Origin: Paraburkholderia gardini
GTDB taxonomy: Bacteria; Pseudomonadota; Gammaproteobacteria; Burkholderiales; Burkholderiaceae
Direction: 5' to 3'
Assembly (NCBI RefSeq): GCF_907164575.1
Contig: NZ_CAJQYY010000024.1
Location: 1 to 64,000, forward strand
Length of the DNA: 64,000 bases
The notes below the pieces were generated by a model, which was not told where the DNA came from, ran no database searches, and worked only from the letters and a program-made list of their open reading frames with translations. Of this stretch, positions 43,084 to 52,268 are shown piece after piece (within the stretch, counting starts at the first letter, position 1; each line of letters opens with the position of its first letter). The position numbers were made by a program, and so were the translations under genes.

Positions 43084-44799
43084 TCAGCCGATATCGCGCT
43101 CAGCCCGCGTGCTTTTCGTGAACCACGTTTCGCAGTGACGCAACAGGCCGTTCAGATCCGACGCGGGCCGGCCGCGCGCCGCGATGTAGCCGTCCGGGCG
43201 CACCAGATAGAACGCGGGCCGCGTGCGGCCATAGGAATCGGTCAGCGTCGGGCCGCCCTCGCCCTGCACGTCGGTCAGACGCCAGATGCGCATCGCACCC
43301 GGCATGAGCAGCGCCACTTCCTCGACAAAGCGTTTCAGGTCCGCATCGCGCGCCGCATCGCGGGCGGTGACCGGATCGTGCGTGGCTTCTTCCTGCTTGT
43401 CCGGCGCGACCAGCAGCAGCAGCGAGAAATAAGCCGGATCGTGCAGATCGAACAGGCAGCCCACGCCCGGCGCGCGTCCCAACGGGCCGTCCAGCACGTG
43501 TACGTACGCATCGGGCGCGCGTTCACCCGCGCGCGGACCGCCGTCGAGCACACGCTCCAGCGTGAGCGGACTGCGCCGGTACTGGATCGACAGTTCGCTG
43601 ACGGAACGGCGCGCGGCGTCGCGCAGCGGCCCGAGCGTGGACAGCACCGGCATCACGCGTTCGCGCAGCATCTTGAGCGGGCCATGATCGGCTTCGGCGA
43701 GATGCGTGACGAAACTCGTCTGCCGCAGCACGTCGCGTTCGATCGGATGACGTTCGATGTGATACGTGTCGAGCAGCCGGTCAGGCGCCTCGCCGGACAG
43801 CACACACGCGAGCTTCCAGCCGAGGTTGAACGCCTCCTGGATGCCGGTGTTCATGCCCTGCGCGCCGGCCGGGCTGTGCACGTGCGCGGCATCGCCGGCC
43901 AGAAACACACGCCCGGCGCGCAACTGGCCGACCATGCGGCTGTTCAGATGAAAATACGACGACCAGTTCAGCGACTTCAGCGTCACAGGATGCCGTACGC
44001 GTCGCCCGATCATCGCCCTGCATTCATCGAGCGAAGGCGGTGTGGACGGAATTTCCGACGGCGGCGGCGCCTCGCCGTTCATGCTCATGGCTTCGAACGG
44101 TTGAAGCGGATGATCGGCGATCAGCCGGTAGCGCTCCTCGCCCATCGGAAACATGCCGGCGAGCCCCTCGCCCGAGGCGAAGATGTGGAATTCGTCGTCG
44201 GGCCAGTCGACGTCGGCCTCGACGTCCGCGAGCAGGAACGTCTGCTGGAATGTCTTGCCCGAAAAGCTCACACCGAGCCGGTGACGCACGCCGCTATGCG
44301 CGCCGTCGGCGGCAATCAGATACGAGGGATGCAACGTCTCGACGTGACCGTCGGCGCGTCGCAGCGTGGCGTTCAGTCCGGCCGAACCCTGTGCGAACCC
44401 GGTCATCTCGACGCCGCGCTCGATCGTGACGCCCAGCGTTTCCAGATGTCCGGCAAGAAGCCGCTCGGTGATGGACTGATCGATGAAGAGCAGATACGGA
44501 TAACGCGTCTGCAACGGATCGAAATCGAGCCGCGCGCGACGCTGCCCGTTCGAGTAGAGATTGGCGGCACGCGCCCGGTGTCCGAGTTCGAGAAACGGTT
44601 CGACGATGCGATGCTGTTCGAGCAGTTCGAGCGTGCGCGCCTGGATGCCGATCGCGCGCGAATAAGGTGCGGGCTGCGACGCGCGGTCGATGAGACGTAC
44701 TGGTATGCGCGCCCGGGCGAGGCTCATCGCGGCAGCAAGCCCGGTCGGACCCGCGCCGACGATGAGGACCGGCGGCGCGTCGAGAGGAACAGCGGCCAT
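43084..44799 (-). CDS. FAD-dependent aromatic hydroxylase (group A flavoprotein monooxygenase)
   Basis: A 571-residue PHBH/UbiH-fold monooxygenase. The dinucleotide motif is VGAGPTGLAAA near the N-terminus; the DG motif is AADGAHSGVRHRLG and the GD motif is VFLAGDAAHVHSPAGAQGMNTG. A C-terminal thioredoxin-like domain (about 430-570) suggests the phenol 2-monooxygenase/MhpA/PheA subgroup that hydroxylates phenolic compounds with NAD(P)H. The start ATG 44799 has GGAG 8 bp upstream. The gene stands alone; the substrate is unknown. A TetR-like palindrome lies just upstream. Confidence 0.88.
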   Translation of the reverse strand: MAAVPLDAPPVLIVGAGPTGLAAAMSLARARIPVRLIDRASQPAPYSRAIGIQARTLELLEQHRIVEPFLELGHRARAANLYSNGQRRARLDFDPLQTRYPYLLFIDQSITERLLAGHLETLGVTIERGVEMTGFAQGSAGLNATLRRADGHVETLHPSYLIAADGAHSGVRHRLGVSFSGKTFQQTFLLADVEADVDWPDDEFHIFASGEGLAGMFPMGEERYRLIADHPLQPFEAMSMNGEAPPPSEIPSTPPSLDECRAMIGRRVRHPVTLKSLNWSSYFHLNSRMVGQLRAGRVFLAGDAAHVHSPAGAQGMNTGIQEAFNLGWKLACVLSGEAPDRLLDTYHIERHPIERDVLRQTSFVTHLAEADHGPLKMLRERVMPVLSTLGPLRDAARRSVSELSIQYRRSPLTLERVLDGGPRAGERAPDAYVHVLDGPLGRAPGVGCLFDLHDPAYFSLLLLVAPDKQEEATHDPVTARDAARDADLKRFVEEVALLMPGAMRIWRLTDVQGEGGPTLTDSYGRTRPAFYLVRPDGYIAARGRPASDLNGLLRHCETWFTKSTRAERDIG

Positions 44800-44811
44800 G
44801 CAGGGCTCCAG

Positions 44812-44833
44812 ACACTGACACGGTGTCTAGTGT
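44812..44833. promoter_or_regulatory. Interrupted palindrome upstream of the FAD hydroxylase (operator candidate)
   Basis: The core GACACGGTGTC (44817-44827) is a perfect palindrome around one base; the outer arms ACACT and AGTGT continue it with a one-base offset. It lies 13 bp upstream of the start codon, overlapping the position expected for transcription initiation. Such sites are typical for TetR or MarR repressors. Confidence 0.5.
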
Positions 44834-44878
44834 ACGCCGCCGTATTTCCGTCCGGCGACGCACTGCGTCAATTGCGTG

Positions 44879-46099
44879 TCAATGGCTGGCCGCGTGGCGA
44901 TCGAGCGCGCAGTGATGATCGGTCGTGCCGAGATCGACCTGGAGCGTTGCGTGATGCATCTCGAAGCGCTCGCGCAACGTCCTTACGATGCTGTCGATAA
45001 ACTCGTCGCCCGGATGACCGTCGGGCATGACGACGTGCGCACTCAGCGCATTGCCGGTTGTCGACAGTGCCCACACGTGCAGGTCGTGCACGCCGGTGAC
45101 GCCCGGCTGCGCGCCAAGGTAGTCGCGGATGCGCTGCAGGTCGACGCCTGGCGGTACCGCGTCGAGCGCGAGGCACATCGAATCGCGCGCGAGCCCCCAC
45201 GTGCCGTACACGATCACCGCGACCACGACGATACTCATCAGCGGATCGAGCCACGTCCAGTTCGTGAAAAGAATCACCAGACCGCTCACGGCGACTGCCG
45301 CGGAAATCAGCGCATCCGCGGCCATGTGCAGAAACGCGCCGCGAATGTTGAGATCCTTCTCCTGGCCACGCATGAAGAGCCACGCCGAAAAGCCGTTGCC
45401 GACCATGCCAAACGTCGCGACGACGAACACGTCGAGACCGGCGACCGGCGCTGGATGGAACAGTCGCCCGATCGCCTCGGCGACGATCACGCCGCACGCA
45501 AAAAGAAGCAAACCGGCGTTCGCCAGCGAAGCGAGAATCGACGAACTGCCAAGACCGAACGTGTAGCGCGCGGACGGACGGCGCGTCGTCAGCCAGATGG
45601 CGCCCCATGCGAGCAGCAGGCCGAGCACGTCGGAAAGATTGTGGCCGGCGTCGGCGAGCAGCGCGGTCGAATTGGCGAGCACGCCATAGACGCCCTGGAT
45701 CACGACAATCGCAACGTTCAACCCGACAGCGAGTGCGAACGAGCGGCCCTGCCCCGCTACGGGTGCGTGGGGATGGTGATGTCCGCCATGACTGTGACCG
45801 TGACCGTGGCTGTGCCCGGCGTGGTCGTGCCCGGCGTGATCGTCATGCTGGTGGGCGGCGTCTTCGGCATGCCCGTGATCCGCGTGACCGTGCGTAGCAG
45901 GTGAATGACCCGCGTGATCGCAACCCGTGCCATGCCGGTGCGCGGACGCAGACACGGGCACAGACGCGCGACGGTACTTCATATGCGAAGGGGACACGCG
46001 CGCGGTTTCGTCGCCATGGGCGCCGGAATCCTCGACCGATGACGGCGCGTGTTCGTCTTCCCGCTCTTCGGCCGGCTGGTTCCGGTTCGTCGTATTCAT
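44879..46099 (-). CDS. Cation diffusion facilitator, zinc exporter with His-rich N-terminus
   Basis: A 406-residue CDF transporter (CzcD/ZitB/DmeF group). The first about 110 residues are extremely rich in His, Asp and Gly (HGHGHSHGGHHHPH), a cytoplasmic metal-buffering region. Six transmembrane helices follow, with the zinc site residues HNLSD (helix II) and HMAAD (helix V), both HxxxD, and a cytoplasmic C-terminal domain. It exchanges Zn2+ (possibly Co2+/Cd2+) for protons. It overlaps the upstream ArsR-type sensor gene by 4 bp, so its expression is metal-responsive. Confidence 0.94.
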   Translation of the reverse strand: MNTTNRNQPAEEREDEHAPSSVEDSGAHGDETARVSPSHMKYRRASVPVSASAHRHGTGCDHAGHSPATHGHADHGHAEDAAHQHDDHAGHDHAGHSHGHGHSHGGHHHPHAPVAGQGRSFALAVGLNVAIVVIQGVYGVLANSTALLADAGHNLSDVLGLLLAWGAIWLTTRRPSARYTFGLGSSSILASLANAGLLLFACGVIVAEAIGRLFHPAPVAGLDVFVVATFGMVGNGFSAWLFMRGQEKDLNIRGAFLHMAADALISAAVAVSGLVILFTNWTWLDPLMSIVVVAVIVYGTWGLARDSMCLALDAVPPGVDLQRIRDYLGAQPGVTGVHDLHVWALSTTGNALSAHVVMPDGHPGDEFIDSIVRTLRERFEMHHATLQVDLGTTDHHCALDRHAASH

Positions 46100-46422
46100 G
46101 ATTCTTGATCCATGGAAAATTCCGCAACCGGCTCGGCCACGTGTTCGAGCATGCCCGCGAGCATCGCGCTGATATGCAGGTCGGCCGCCAGATAGAACAC
46201 CTGCTTGCCCTGCCGTTCCGCGCGCACGATGCGCGCCGCGCGCAGCAGGCGCAGGTGATGGCTCACCAGCGAAGGCGACAGGCCCAGCAGTCCGGCAATC
46301 GCACCCACGGCGCGCCGGCCTTCCGCGCAGGCCAGCACGATGCGCAAACGCGTCGGATCGCCAAGCAGCCGGAACAGATCGGCGAGCTGGACGACGCGGT
46401 CATCCTGAGTCGAAGGAGTCAT
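46096..46422 (-). CDS. ArsR/SmtB-family metal-sensing repressor
   Basis: A 108-residue winged-helix repressor. The recognition helix is in LSPSLVSHHLRLLRAARIV. The alpha-5 zinc site is intact: Asp81, His83, His94 and Glu97, with exactly the SmtB spacing (DxH, 11 residues to His, 3 to Glu). No ArsR-type CxC site. I chose ATG 46422 because the upstream ATG (46443) lies inside the operator palindrome. It represses itself and the CDF exporter, releasing DNA when Zn2+ binds. Confidence 0.93.
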   Translation of the reverse strand: MTPSTQDDRVVQLADLFRLLGDPTRLRIVLACAEGRRAVGAIAGLLGLSPSLVSHHLRLLRAARIVRAERQGKQVFYLAADLHISAMLAGMLEHVAEPVAEFSMDQES

Positions 46423-46431
46423 TGTCGATGT

Positions 46432-46455
46432 ACATATGAACATTTGTTCATATGT
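46432..46455. promoter_or_regulatory. SmtB/CzrA-type operator (24-bp perfect palindrome)
   Basis: The arms ACATATGAACA (46432-46442) and TGTTCATATGT (46445-46455) are perfect complements around TT. The core TGAACA-NN-TGTTCA is the known 12-2-12-type site of SmtB/CzrA/ZiaR repressors. It lies 10 bp upstream of the repressor start. Confidence 0.9.
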
Positions 46456-46547
46456 TATGCGTTGCTGCCCGCCGCGTCAATCCGGGTGCGCGGCGCCGAG
46501 TGTGGGAAAATGCGGCGTCTGTCTCACCGAACTGCCTTCCCACCGTC

Positions 46548-48395
46548 ATGCAACCTGTATTTGACCGCGCCTGGGCGGCGCATCGTGACGGTCGACTCGA
46601 CGACGCCGAGCGCGATTACCTCGCGACCCTCGCCGCCGACCCCGTCCACGTCGACGCCCTGCATCTGCTCGGCGTCCTGCGCCATCAGCAGGGCCAGCAC
46701 GCTGCCGCCGCCGATCTCGTGAAGCGCGCGGCCGACCTGCGCCCGGACGACGCCGCGCTGCAACTGAATCTCGGCAACGCGCTGAAGGCGCTCGGCCGTC
46801 TCGATGGCGCGATCGAGCGGTTTCGCAACGCGCTCTCGCTCGCGCCGACGCTCCCGATGGCGCACTACAACCTCGGCAACGCGTACGCGGCGACCGGCCG
46901 TCATGAAGATGCCGCCGATGCCTTCCGCAGGTCGCTGCAACTGCAACCGGCGGATGCGTCGTCGCATAACAATCTGGGCAACGCGCTGCACGCGCTCGGT
47001 CAGCATCGCGAGGCCGTGGCCGCATTCGAGCGTGCGCTGACGCTGCGCCCGGGCCACGCAGGCGCGCACAACAATCTCGGCATGGCGCTCAACGCACTCG
47101 ACCAGCCGGACGACGCAATCACGCAGTTCCAGGCCGCGCTCGCCGCGGAGCCGCGCTTTGTCGCGGCAAAATTCAATCTGGCGAACACGCTCGACGCACT
47201 CGGCCGGCACGCAGAAGCCGTCGCCGCGTTCGAAGCAACGCTTGCGATGCAGCCGCATCTCGCGCCCGCGCTGTTCGGGCTCGGCAATGCACTGGCCGCG
47301 CTCGGGCAGCACGCGCAGGCCGCGCAGCATTTCGAGCGCGCGGTCGGTCTCGATCCGGCGTTCAGCCTCGCGTGGCTCGGACTCGGCACGGCGCGTCACG
47401 CGCTCGGCGCGCTCGACGCAGCGGTGCGCGCGTTCAATCAGGCACTGCGTCTGCGCGACGATCTGGCGTCGGCGCATATGAACCGCGCGCTGGTCTGGCT
47501 CACGCAGGGCGACTTCGCGCGCGGTCTGCCGGAATACGAGTGGCGGCTCGAAACCACCGCGCTGCCGGTCAGTTTGCCGATGCCGCGCTGGCGCGGCGAG
47601 CCGATTGCAGGCAAGACGCTTTTCATCCACGCGGAACAGGGTTTCGGCGACACGCTGCAGTTCGTGCGCTTCGTGCCGCTTGTCGCGCGTCGCGATGTAC
47701 GTGTCGTGCTCGAAGTGCAGCCGCAGTTGCTGCCGGTTCTCGCTCCCGCCGCGCAGGAATGGCGCATCACGCTGATCGCACAGGGCGCGCCGCGCCCGCA
47801 CGCCGATCTGCAGTGTCCGCTCCTGAGCCTGCCGCTCGCGCTCGGCACGACGTTCGATACGATCCCCGCGCGCACGCCGTATCTCAGCGTGCCGCCGGCG
47901 TACCGGCGCAAGTGGCGCGGTTCGCTCGGCGGTCACGCGAAACGCAAGATCGGTCTTGCATGGTCCGGCCGCATCCAGCAGCACGAAAACCGCACGATGC
48001 CGCTCGCCGCGCTCGAGCCGCTCTTCGCGCTCGAAGGCATCGACTGGATCGTGCTGCAGCCCGACCTGCGCGCGGAAGAGCGCGCCGCGCTCGAAGCGCA
48101 TCCGCGCGCCGCCTCGATCCATCACTTCGGGCAGCGCATCGCCGACTTCGCGGACACCGCCGCGATCGTCGAACGGCTCGATGCGGTCGTCTCGATCGAT
48201 ACGTCGATTGCCCACCTTGCCGGCGCGCTGCGCAAGCCGCTCTGGCTGATGCTGCCGTTCGCCGCCGACTGGCGCTGGTTCACCCGCGAGACGCGCAGCC
48301 CGTGGTATCCGGGCGTCGAACTCGTGCGTCAGCCGGAACCGGGCGCGTGGGACGACGTCGTGCAAACCGTCGCGCTCGCTTTACGCGACGCATAA
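46548..48395 (+). CDS. TPR protein with glycosyltransferase-like C-terminal domain
   Basis: A 615-residue protein. Residues about 1-330 are at least nine tetratricopeptide repeats (repeated AHYNLGNA, SHNNLGNAL, AHNNLGMAL segments). Residues about 350-610 form a GT-B/GT9-like or O-GlcNAc-transferase-like domain with HAEQGFGDTLQFVRFVPLV and SIDTSIAHLAGAL(R)KPLW, the latter matching the donor-binding end of heptosyltransferase-type folds. A role in protein or surface-glycan glycosylation is likely; the substrate is unknown. Cytoplasmic, no signal peptide. It is transcribed away from the zinc operon. Confidence 0.87.
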   Translation: MQPVFDRAWAAHRDGRLDDAERDYLATLAADPVHVDALHLLGVLRHQQGQHAAAADLVKRAADLRPDDAALQLNLGNALKALGRLDGAIERFRNALSLAPTLPMAHYNLGNAYAATGRHEDAADAFRRSLQLQPADASSHNNLGNALHALGQHREAVAAFERALTLRPGHAGAHNNLGMALNALDQPDDAITQFQAALAAEPRFVAAKFNLANTLDALGRHAEAVAAFEATLAMQPHLAPALFGLGNALAALGQHAQAAQHFERAVGLDPAFSLAWLGLGTARHALGALDAAVRAFNQALRLRDDLASAHMNRALVWLTQGDFARGLPEYEWRLETTALPVSLPMPRWRGEPIAGKTLFIHAEQGFGDTLQFVRFVPLVARRDVRVVLEVQPQLLPVLAPAAQEWRITLIAQGAPRPHADLQCPLLSLPLALGTTFDTIPARTPYLSVPPAYRRKWRGSLGGHAKRKIGLAWSGRIQQHENRTMPLAALEPLFALEGIDWIVLQPDLRAEERAALEAHPRAASIHHFGQRIADFADTAAIVERLDAVVSIDTSIAHLAGALRKPLWLMLPFAADWRWFTRETRSPWYPGVELVRQPEPGAWDDVVQTVALALRDA

Positions 48396-48398
48396 GAC

Positions 48399-48434
48399 AA
48401 AACCCCCACGTTCACGACGAACATGGGGGTTTCC
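48399..48434. terminator. Bidirectional terminator between the TPR gene and the MFS gene
   Basis: The outer stem AAACCCCCA/TGGGGGTTT (48400-48408, 48424-48432) encloses GTTC/GAAC. On the minus strand it is followed by TTTGTCTT. It serves the convergent TPR (plus) and transporter (minus) genes. Confidence 0.8.
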
Positions 48435-48512
48435 GGATCGACCACTGCTACGTCACACGACACCCATCATACGATCCGTGCAATGCGTGGAATGCTTGCG
48501 GCGCGCACGCCG

Positions 48513-49811
48513 TTACGCTGTGCGGTACTGGTTGCGCGCCTCAGGCGTGCGATACAGCACGAGCGTCGAGATCAGGCCGACGATCGCGGCCACACCCATC
48601 CACAGACCCGGCGCGGCCTTGTTGCCCGTCGTGTGAATCAGCAGCGTCGAGATGGCCGGCGTGAAGCCGCCGATCGTCGTCGCGAGGCTGTAGGCAAGCG
48701 AGAAACCCGCGGTACGCACCTCGACCGGCATCACCTCGGTCAGACCGACGACCATCGCGCCGTTGTAGCAGCCGTACAGGAACGAGAGCCACAGTTCGAC
48801 CATCAGCAGACGCACGAACGACGGATCGCTGACGAGCCACTGCACAGCCGGATACGACGTGAGAATCGTCAGGATCGTGAACGTGAGCAGCACCGGGCGA
48901 CGGCCGATACGATCCGACAGCGCACCCGAGAGCGGCAGCCAGATCAGGTTCGACACACCGACGCACACCGTCACCATCAGCACGTCGATCGACGACAGCT
49001 TCAGCACTTCCCTGCCGAACGTCGGCGTGTACGCGGTGATCATGTAGAACGACACCGTCGTCATGATCACCATGCCCATGCCGGCCAGCACGACGCCCCA
49101 GTTCTGCACCATCGACTTCATGATCTCGCCCATCGACGGACGATGCTTGCGCGCCTTGAACTCTTCCGTTTCCTGCAGCGAACGGCGGATGAAGAAAAGG
49201 AACGGCACGATCAGGCAGCCGATGAGGAACGGTACACGCCAGCCCCAGGCGGTCATCTGGTCGGCCGGCAGGATCCGGTTCAGCACCACGCCGATCAGCG
49301 CGGCGAACACCACCGCCACCTGCTGGCTGCCCGACTGCCATGAGCAATAGAAGCCCTTGTTACCCTTCGTCGCGATTTCCGACAGATACACCGAGACGCC
49401 GCCCAGTTCGACGCCTGCGGAGAAACCCTGCAGCAGCCGCCCGAGCAGCACGAGCACCGGCGCCAGCACACCGATCGTCGCGTACCCGGGAATCGCCGCT
49501 ACCGTGAGCGTGCCGAGCGCCATCAGGCCGAGCGTGAGGATCAGCCCCTTGCGGCGGCCGTGATGGTCGATGTACGCGCCGAGCACGATCGCGCCGAGCG
49601 GACGCATCAGGAAGCCCGCGCCGAACACCGACAGCGACAGCATCAGCGAGGCGAATTCGTTGCCGCCCGGAAAGTAGGTCTTGGCAATCGCCGAAGCGTA
49701 ATAGCCGTAGACCATGAAGTCATACATCTCAAGAAAGTTGCCGCTGACCACGCGGAATACTGTCTTGACCTTCGACTCGCTTGACGGCGATGCGTGGGAC
49801 GCAGTAGACAT
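48513..49811 (-). CDS. MFS transporter, metabolite:H+ symporter (MHS) family
   Basis: A 432-residue twelve-helix permease. The family signatures are present: GNFLEMYDFMVYGYYA at helix 1, RPLGAIVLGAYIDHHGRRKGL for the 2-3 loop, and GFSAGVELGGVSVYLSEIA for helix 5. This is closest to the citrate/tricarballylate and alpha-ketoglutarate/proline MHS branch, so a carboxylate substrate is likely. I chose ATG 49811 over 49835 because AGAGA lies upstream. Monocistronic. Confidence 0.9.
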   Translation of the reverse strand: MSTASHASPSSESKVKTVFRVVSGNFLEMYDFMVYGYYASAIAKTYFPGGNEFASLMLSLSVFGAGFLMRPLGAIVLGAYIDHHGRRKGLILTLGLMALGTLTVAAIPGYATIGVLAPVLVLLGRLLQGFSAGVELGGVSVYLSEIATKGNKGFYCSWQSGSQQVAVVFAALIGVVLNRILPADQMTAWGWRVPFLIGCLIVPFLFFIRRSLQETEEFKARKHRPSMGEIMKSMVQNWGVVLAGMGMVIMTTVSFYMITAYTPTFGREVLKLSSIDVLMVTVCVGVSNLIWLPLSGALSDRIGRRPVLLTFTILTILTSYPAVQWLVSDPSFVRLLMVELWLSFLYGCYNGAMVVGLTEVMPVEVRTAGFSLAYSLATTIGGFTPAISTLLIHTTGNKAAPGLWMGVAAIVGLISTLVLYRTPEARNQYRTA

Positions 49812-50014
49812 GACATTCTCTGATTGGCCCCTCACCGTGCTGGCGACGACGAAGGGCAGTTGAAACGACCGCGGCGTCAGCGGGAGACGCGCGCGGCAAC
49901 ATCGGGATGAGCATCAGGATGATGCATCAGAATTCATACAGAATGCTTACTAAAATCGCCTCGCGGCGGGCGGTACACTATGCGATTACCGCCCCTGTTT
50001 GCGCGCTTTCCGCC

Positions 50015-50539
50015 ATGTCCGAACTCATCCTGCGTCCCGCCACCGTCGAAGATGCCGCGCTCATTGCATCGATCCACGCCGCCAGCTGGCAGGCCACCTA
50101 TCGCGGCCTGCTGCCCGACGCGTTTCTCGACAACGACGTCGTGCAGGATCGCGCCGCGCACTGGCGGGCCCGGCTTGCGGCGCCGGGTGCCGAAAGGCGG
50201 CTCGTCGTGGTCGCCGAACGTGCGGGCGAGGCGATGGGCTTCGTGTGCGTCGAACGGCAGACCGATTCGCAATGGGGTGTGCTGCTCGACAACCTGCATG
50301 CGTTGCCCGCGCACCAGGGTATCGGCGTCGGCAAGCGGTTGATGCGCGCCGCGTGCGACTGGACGCGCACGCAGGGCGAGCGCCAGCTCTATCTCTATGT
50401 ACTCGAGGGCAACGCGCCCGCGATCGCGTTCTATGAACGTCAGGGCTGGCGGGCAGCGGGCGCGGAGCCGGACTTCATGGGCGGCGTCGACATCACGGCA
50501 CTGCGCTACATCTATCGTCTCGACGCAGATGCCGCGTAG
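50015..50539 (+). CDS. GNAT-family N-acetyltransferase
   Basis: A 174-residue acetyltransferase. The acetyl-CoA motif is HQGIGVGKRLMRAA (Q/RxxGxG/A type), with YLYVLEGNAPAIAFYERQGW for the C-terminal part. The start MSELILRPATVEDAALI is typical. The substrate is unknown. It stands alone on the plus strand, divergent from the MFS gene over 203 bp. Confidence 0.9.
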   Translation: MSELILRPATVEDAALIASIHAASWQATYRGLLPDAFLDNDVVQDRAAHWRARLAAPGAERRLVVVAERAGEAMGFVCVERQTDSQWGVLLDNLHALPAHQGIGVGKRLMRAACDWTRTQGERQLYLYVLEGNAPAIAFYERQGWRAAGAEPDFMGGVDITALRYIYRLDADAA

Positions 50540-50772
50540 ACGACATGCTTCCGTTCGATGCAATGCAACGCGGAGAACCCGATATAACGCCAGGCACTTT
50601 CAGATGTTTCTGATCGTTGGCGCCTGGGTGCCAAGGCATCATCGGCCGCTTCCAGCTATGGCTTTTACCGAGACGGCCCGCGTCGGGGTCGGCCACTGCA
50701 TGTCGCGGTGCATCGGCGTCGCGTCATACGTCGAACGGCCAACCTCAGCTACGCGGCATCGCGAGAAGAACG

Positions 50773-51852
50773 ATGTCGACAATTCCCCTCACCTTGATCG
50801 AAGGCGCAATGGCGCTGCCCAGAACGCATCCGCTCGAACGCCTGCCTCGTTCGTTCGGTCGCGAATGGGCGCTGCTGCCGCCCAATGTCAGCTTTCGTGC
50901 CGAACTCAAGGCGCTGTATGCAGCGATGCTGCACACGTTCTGTCTGAGCGCCGACGCGATACGCTCGGCATGCCGGTGGGAACCGCTCAAGGCGAAGCGC
51001 ACCGGTCCGGTGACTGCTTCGCATGTCGCCGGGCCATCGGGTTCGCCCGCGGCCCCGGCGCGCGCCGCGCATATCGATTTGCGGATACCGCCGGTTGCAC
51101 CGCCCACCTCCACTCGCAAACGGATGGCTCTGGGTGGCGCGTGCGCCGTGAGCGGCGCGGCCATACTCGCGTGGATCGCGCTGTCGTCTTCTCATTCGCC
51201 ACCGGATGCAGGCGGCCGCGATGCTGACAATGTCGCCAGGGCCGACGCTCCTGCATCACCTCGTGTGCCGTCGGCGCAAGGTGCATTGCGCAATGAAGAC
51301 GCCAGGCTGCCGGCTGGTTCCCGGGCGCCAGGTCGCGGACAGACCGCGGAAACGGTAATGAAAAGCGCATCGGCGGCAACGACTACAGCCGTCGCTGCAT
51401 CAGCCGGTCGCGACTCAACAAGGCGCTCCACGCGCAAGCGCTCCACCCAAATCGCCCACGCGAACGTGAAGTCATCGCGCAAGTCCGCGCGCGATGCAAC
51501 AGGCACGACGTACGCGAAATCGCTGAAGGCGGATCAACGCCGGGCCGCGCAACTCGCCGGAGTGAGCCGTCGTTCTGCCGCCTCGAATGTAGCCACGGCC
51601 ACCACAGGTCAACGCATCGGGACAGCGCGTCGTCCCGATGCTGCGCTATCCGCCGCGGGGCGTTTCTCGCCCCATGCGGCGTCCACGGCGTCCACTGACG
51701 ACTACGCGTCCATCAAGACCTGGGCCGCCACGCTGACAGGCAGCCCCGCGACATCGCGCACACCTGTCCGCACGAACAACGCCTCCGGCGACTGGATGAA
51801 CGGCATGACGCAACGTCGCGTGACCGAGGTGCCTGACAGCTTCTCGCCATAA
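50773..51852 (+). CDS. Hypothetical single-pass membrane protein with low-complexity tail
   Basis: A 359-residue protein with no recognised domain. Residues about 1-65 look folded (ERLPRSFGREWALLPPNVSFRAELKALYAAML); one transmembrane helix lies at about 118-137 (LGGACAVSGAAILAWIAL); the rest is Ala/Ser/Thr/Arg-rich and probably disordered, exposed in the periplasm if the N-terminus is inside. The ATG 50773 has GAGAAG upstream. The conserved-looking N-terminus supports coding. It could be an anchor or a regulatory component of the cell envelope; function unknown. Confidence 0.62.
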   Translation: MSTIPLTLIEGAMALPRTHPLERLPRSFGREWALLPPNVSFRAELKALYAAMLHTFCLSADAIRSACRWEPLKAKRTGPVTASHVAGPSGSPAAPARAAHIDLRIPPVAPPTSTRKRMALGGACAVSGAAILAWIALSSSHSPPDAGGRDADNVARADAPASPRVPSAQGALRNEDARLPAGSRAPGRGQTAETVMKSASAATTTAVAASAGRDSTRRSTRKRSTQIAHANVKSSRKSARDATGTTYAKSLKADQRRAAQLAGVSRRSAASNVATATTGQRIGTARRPDAALSAAGRFSPHAASTASTDDYASIKTWAATLTGSPATSRTPVRTNNASGDWMNGMTQRRVTEVPDSFSP

Positions 51853-52268
51853 CCGACAGCACCCCAAAAAACAGCCCGACACACATAAGCCGCTCCCCGA
51901 AAGCTGGACAACCGTCCAACCTCTTTGGGGGGAATGACGAATACACCGTGAAGTTTCGCCAGCAATTGGCCACGGAATATCTGACGGGGGATTACCGGGT
52001 CGACCGCCTACTTCCGCGGTTCGGCCATTTTCCTCTCCGCGACCGTCCGCTGTCAGGTCGACATTAGCAGCAGTCATTCATGTCAAGTCGCCCATGCGAT
52101 GCGGGAAAACGAGCCTGACCAGACTGCGCTTCGCGTCCTGGTCTTCTTGCATACGGAGCAAGTGCTTCCCTCCCACAAGCGGCTCTTGTGTAGTCCTCGC
52201 CGAGCCTGTGACGAAGCGCCACCGGGTCCGCTCAGCGGTCGTCATTCGATACGGCTGGAGATACCGTT
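51853..52268. other. Gap without a recognised gene
   Basis: 416 bp. A minus-strand open frame (to about 52077) begins here but runs antisense into the upstream gene and has no ribosome site or domain, so it is not called. Small hairpins are seen (TGGAC/GTCCA near 51906; CTTGC/GCAAG and ACAAG/CTTGT at 52147-52196). The last part should hold the promoter of the Cache-protein gene, whose ribosome site is GGAG at 52257-52260. Confidence 0.5.

Noticed and set aside
51646..52077. 143-codon minus-strand frame
   Set aside because: About half is antisense to the preceding gene; no ribosome site, signal peptide or recognisable domain.
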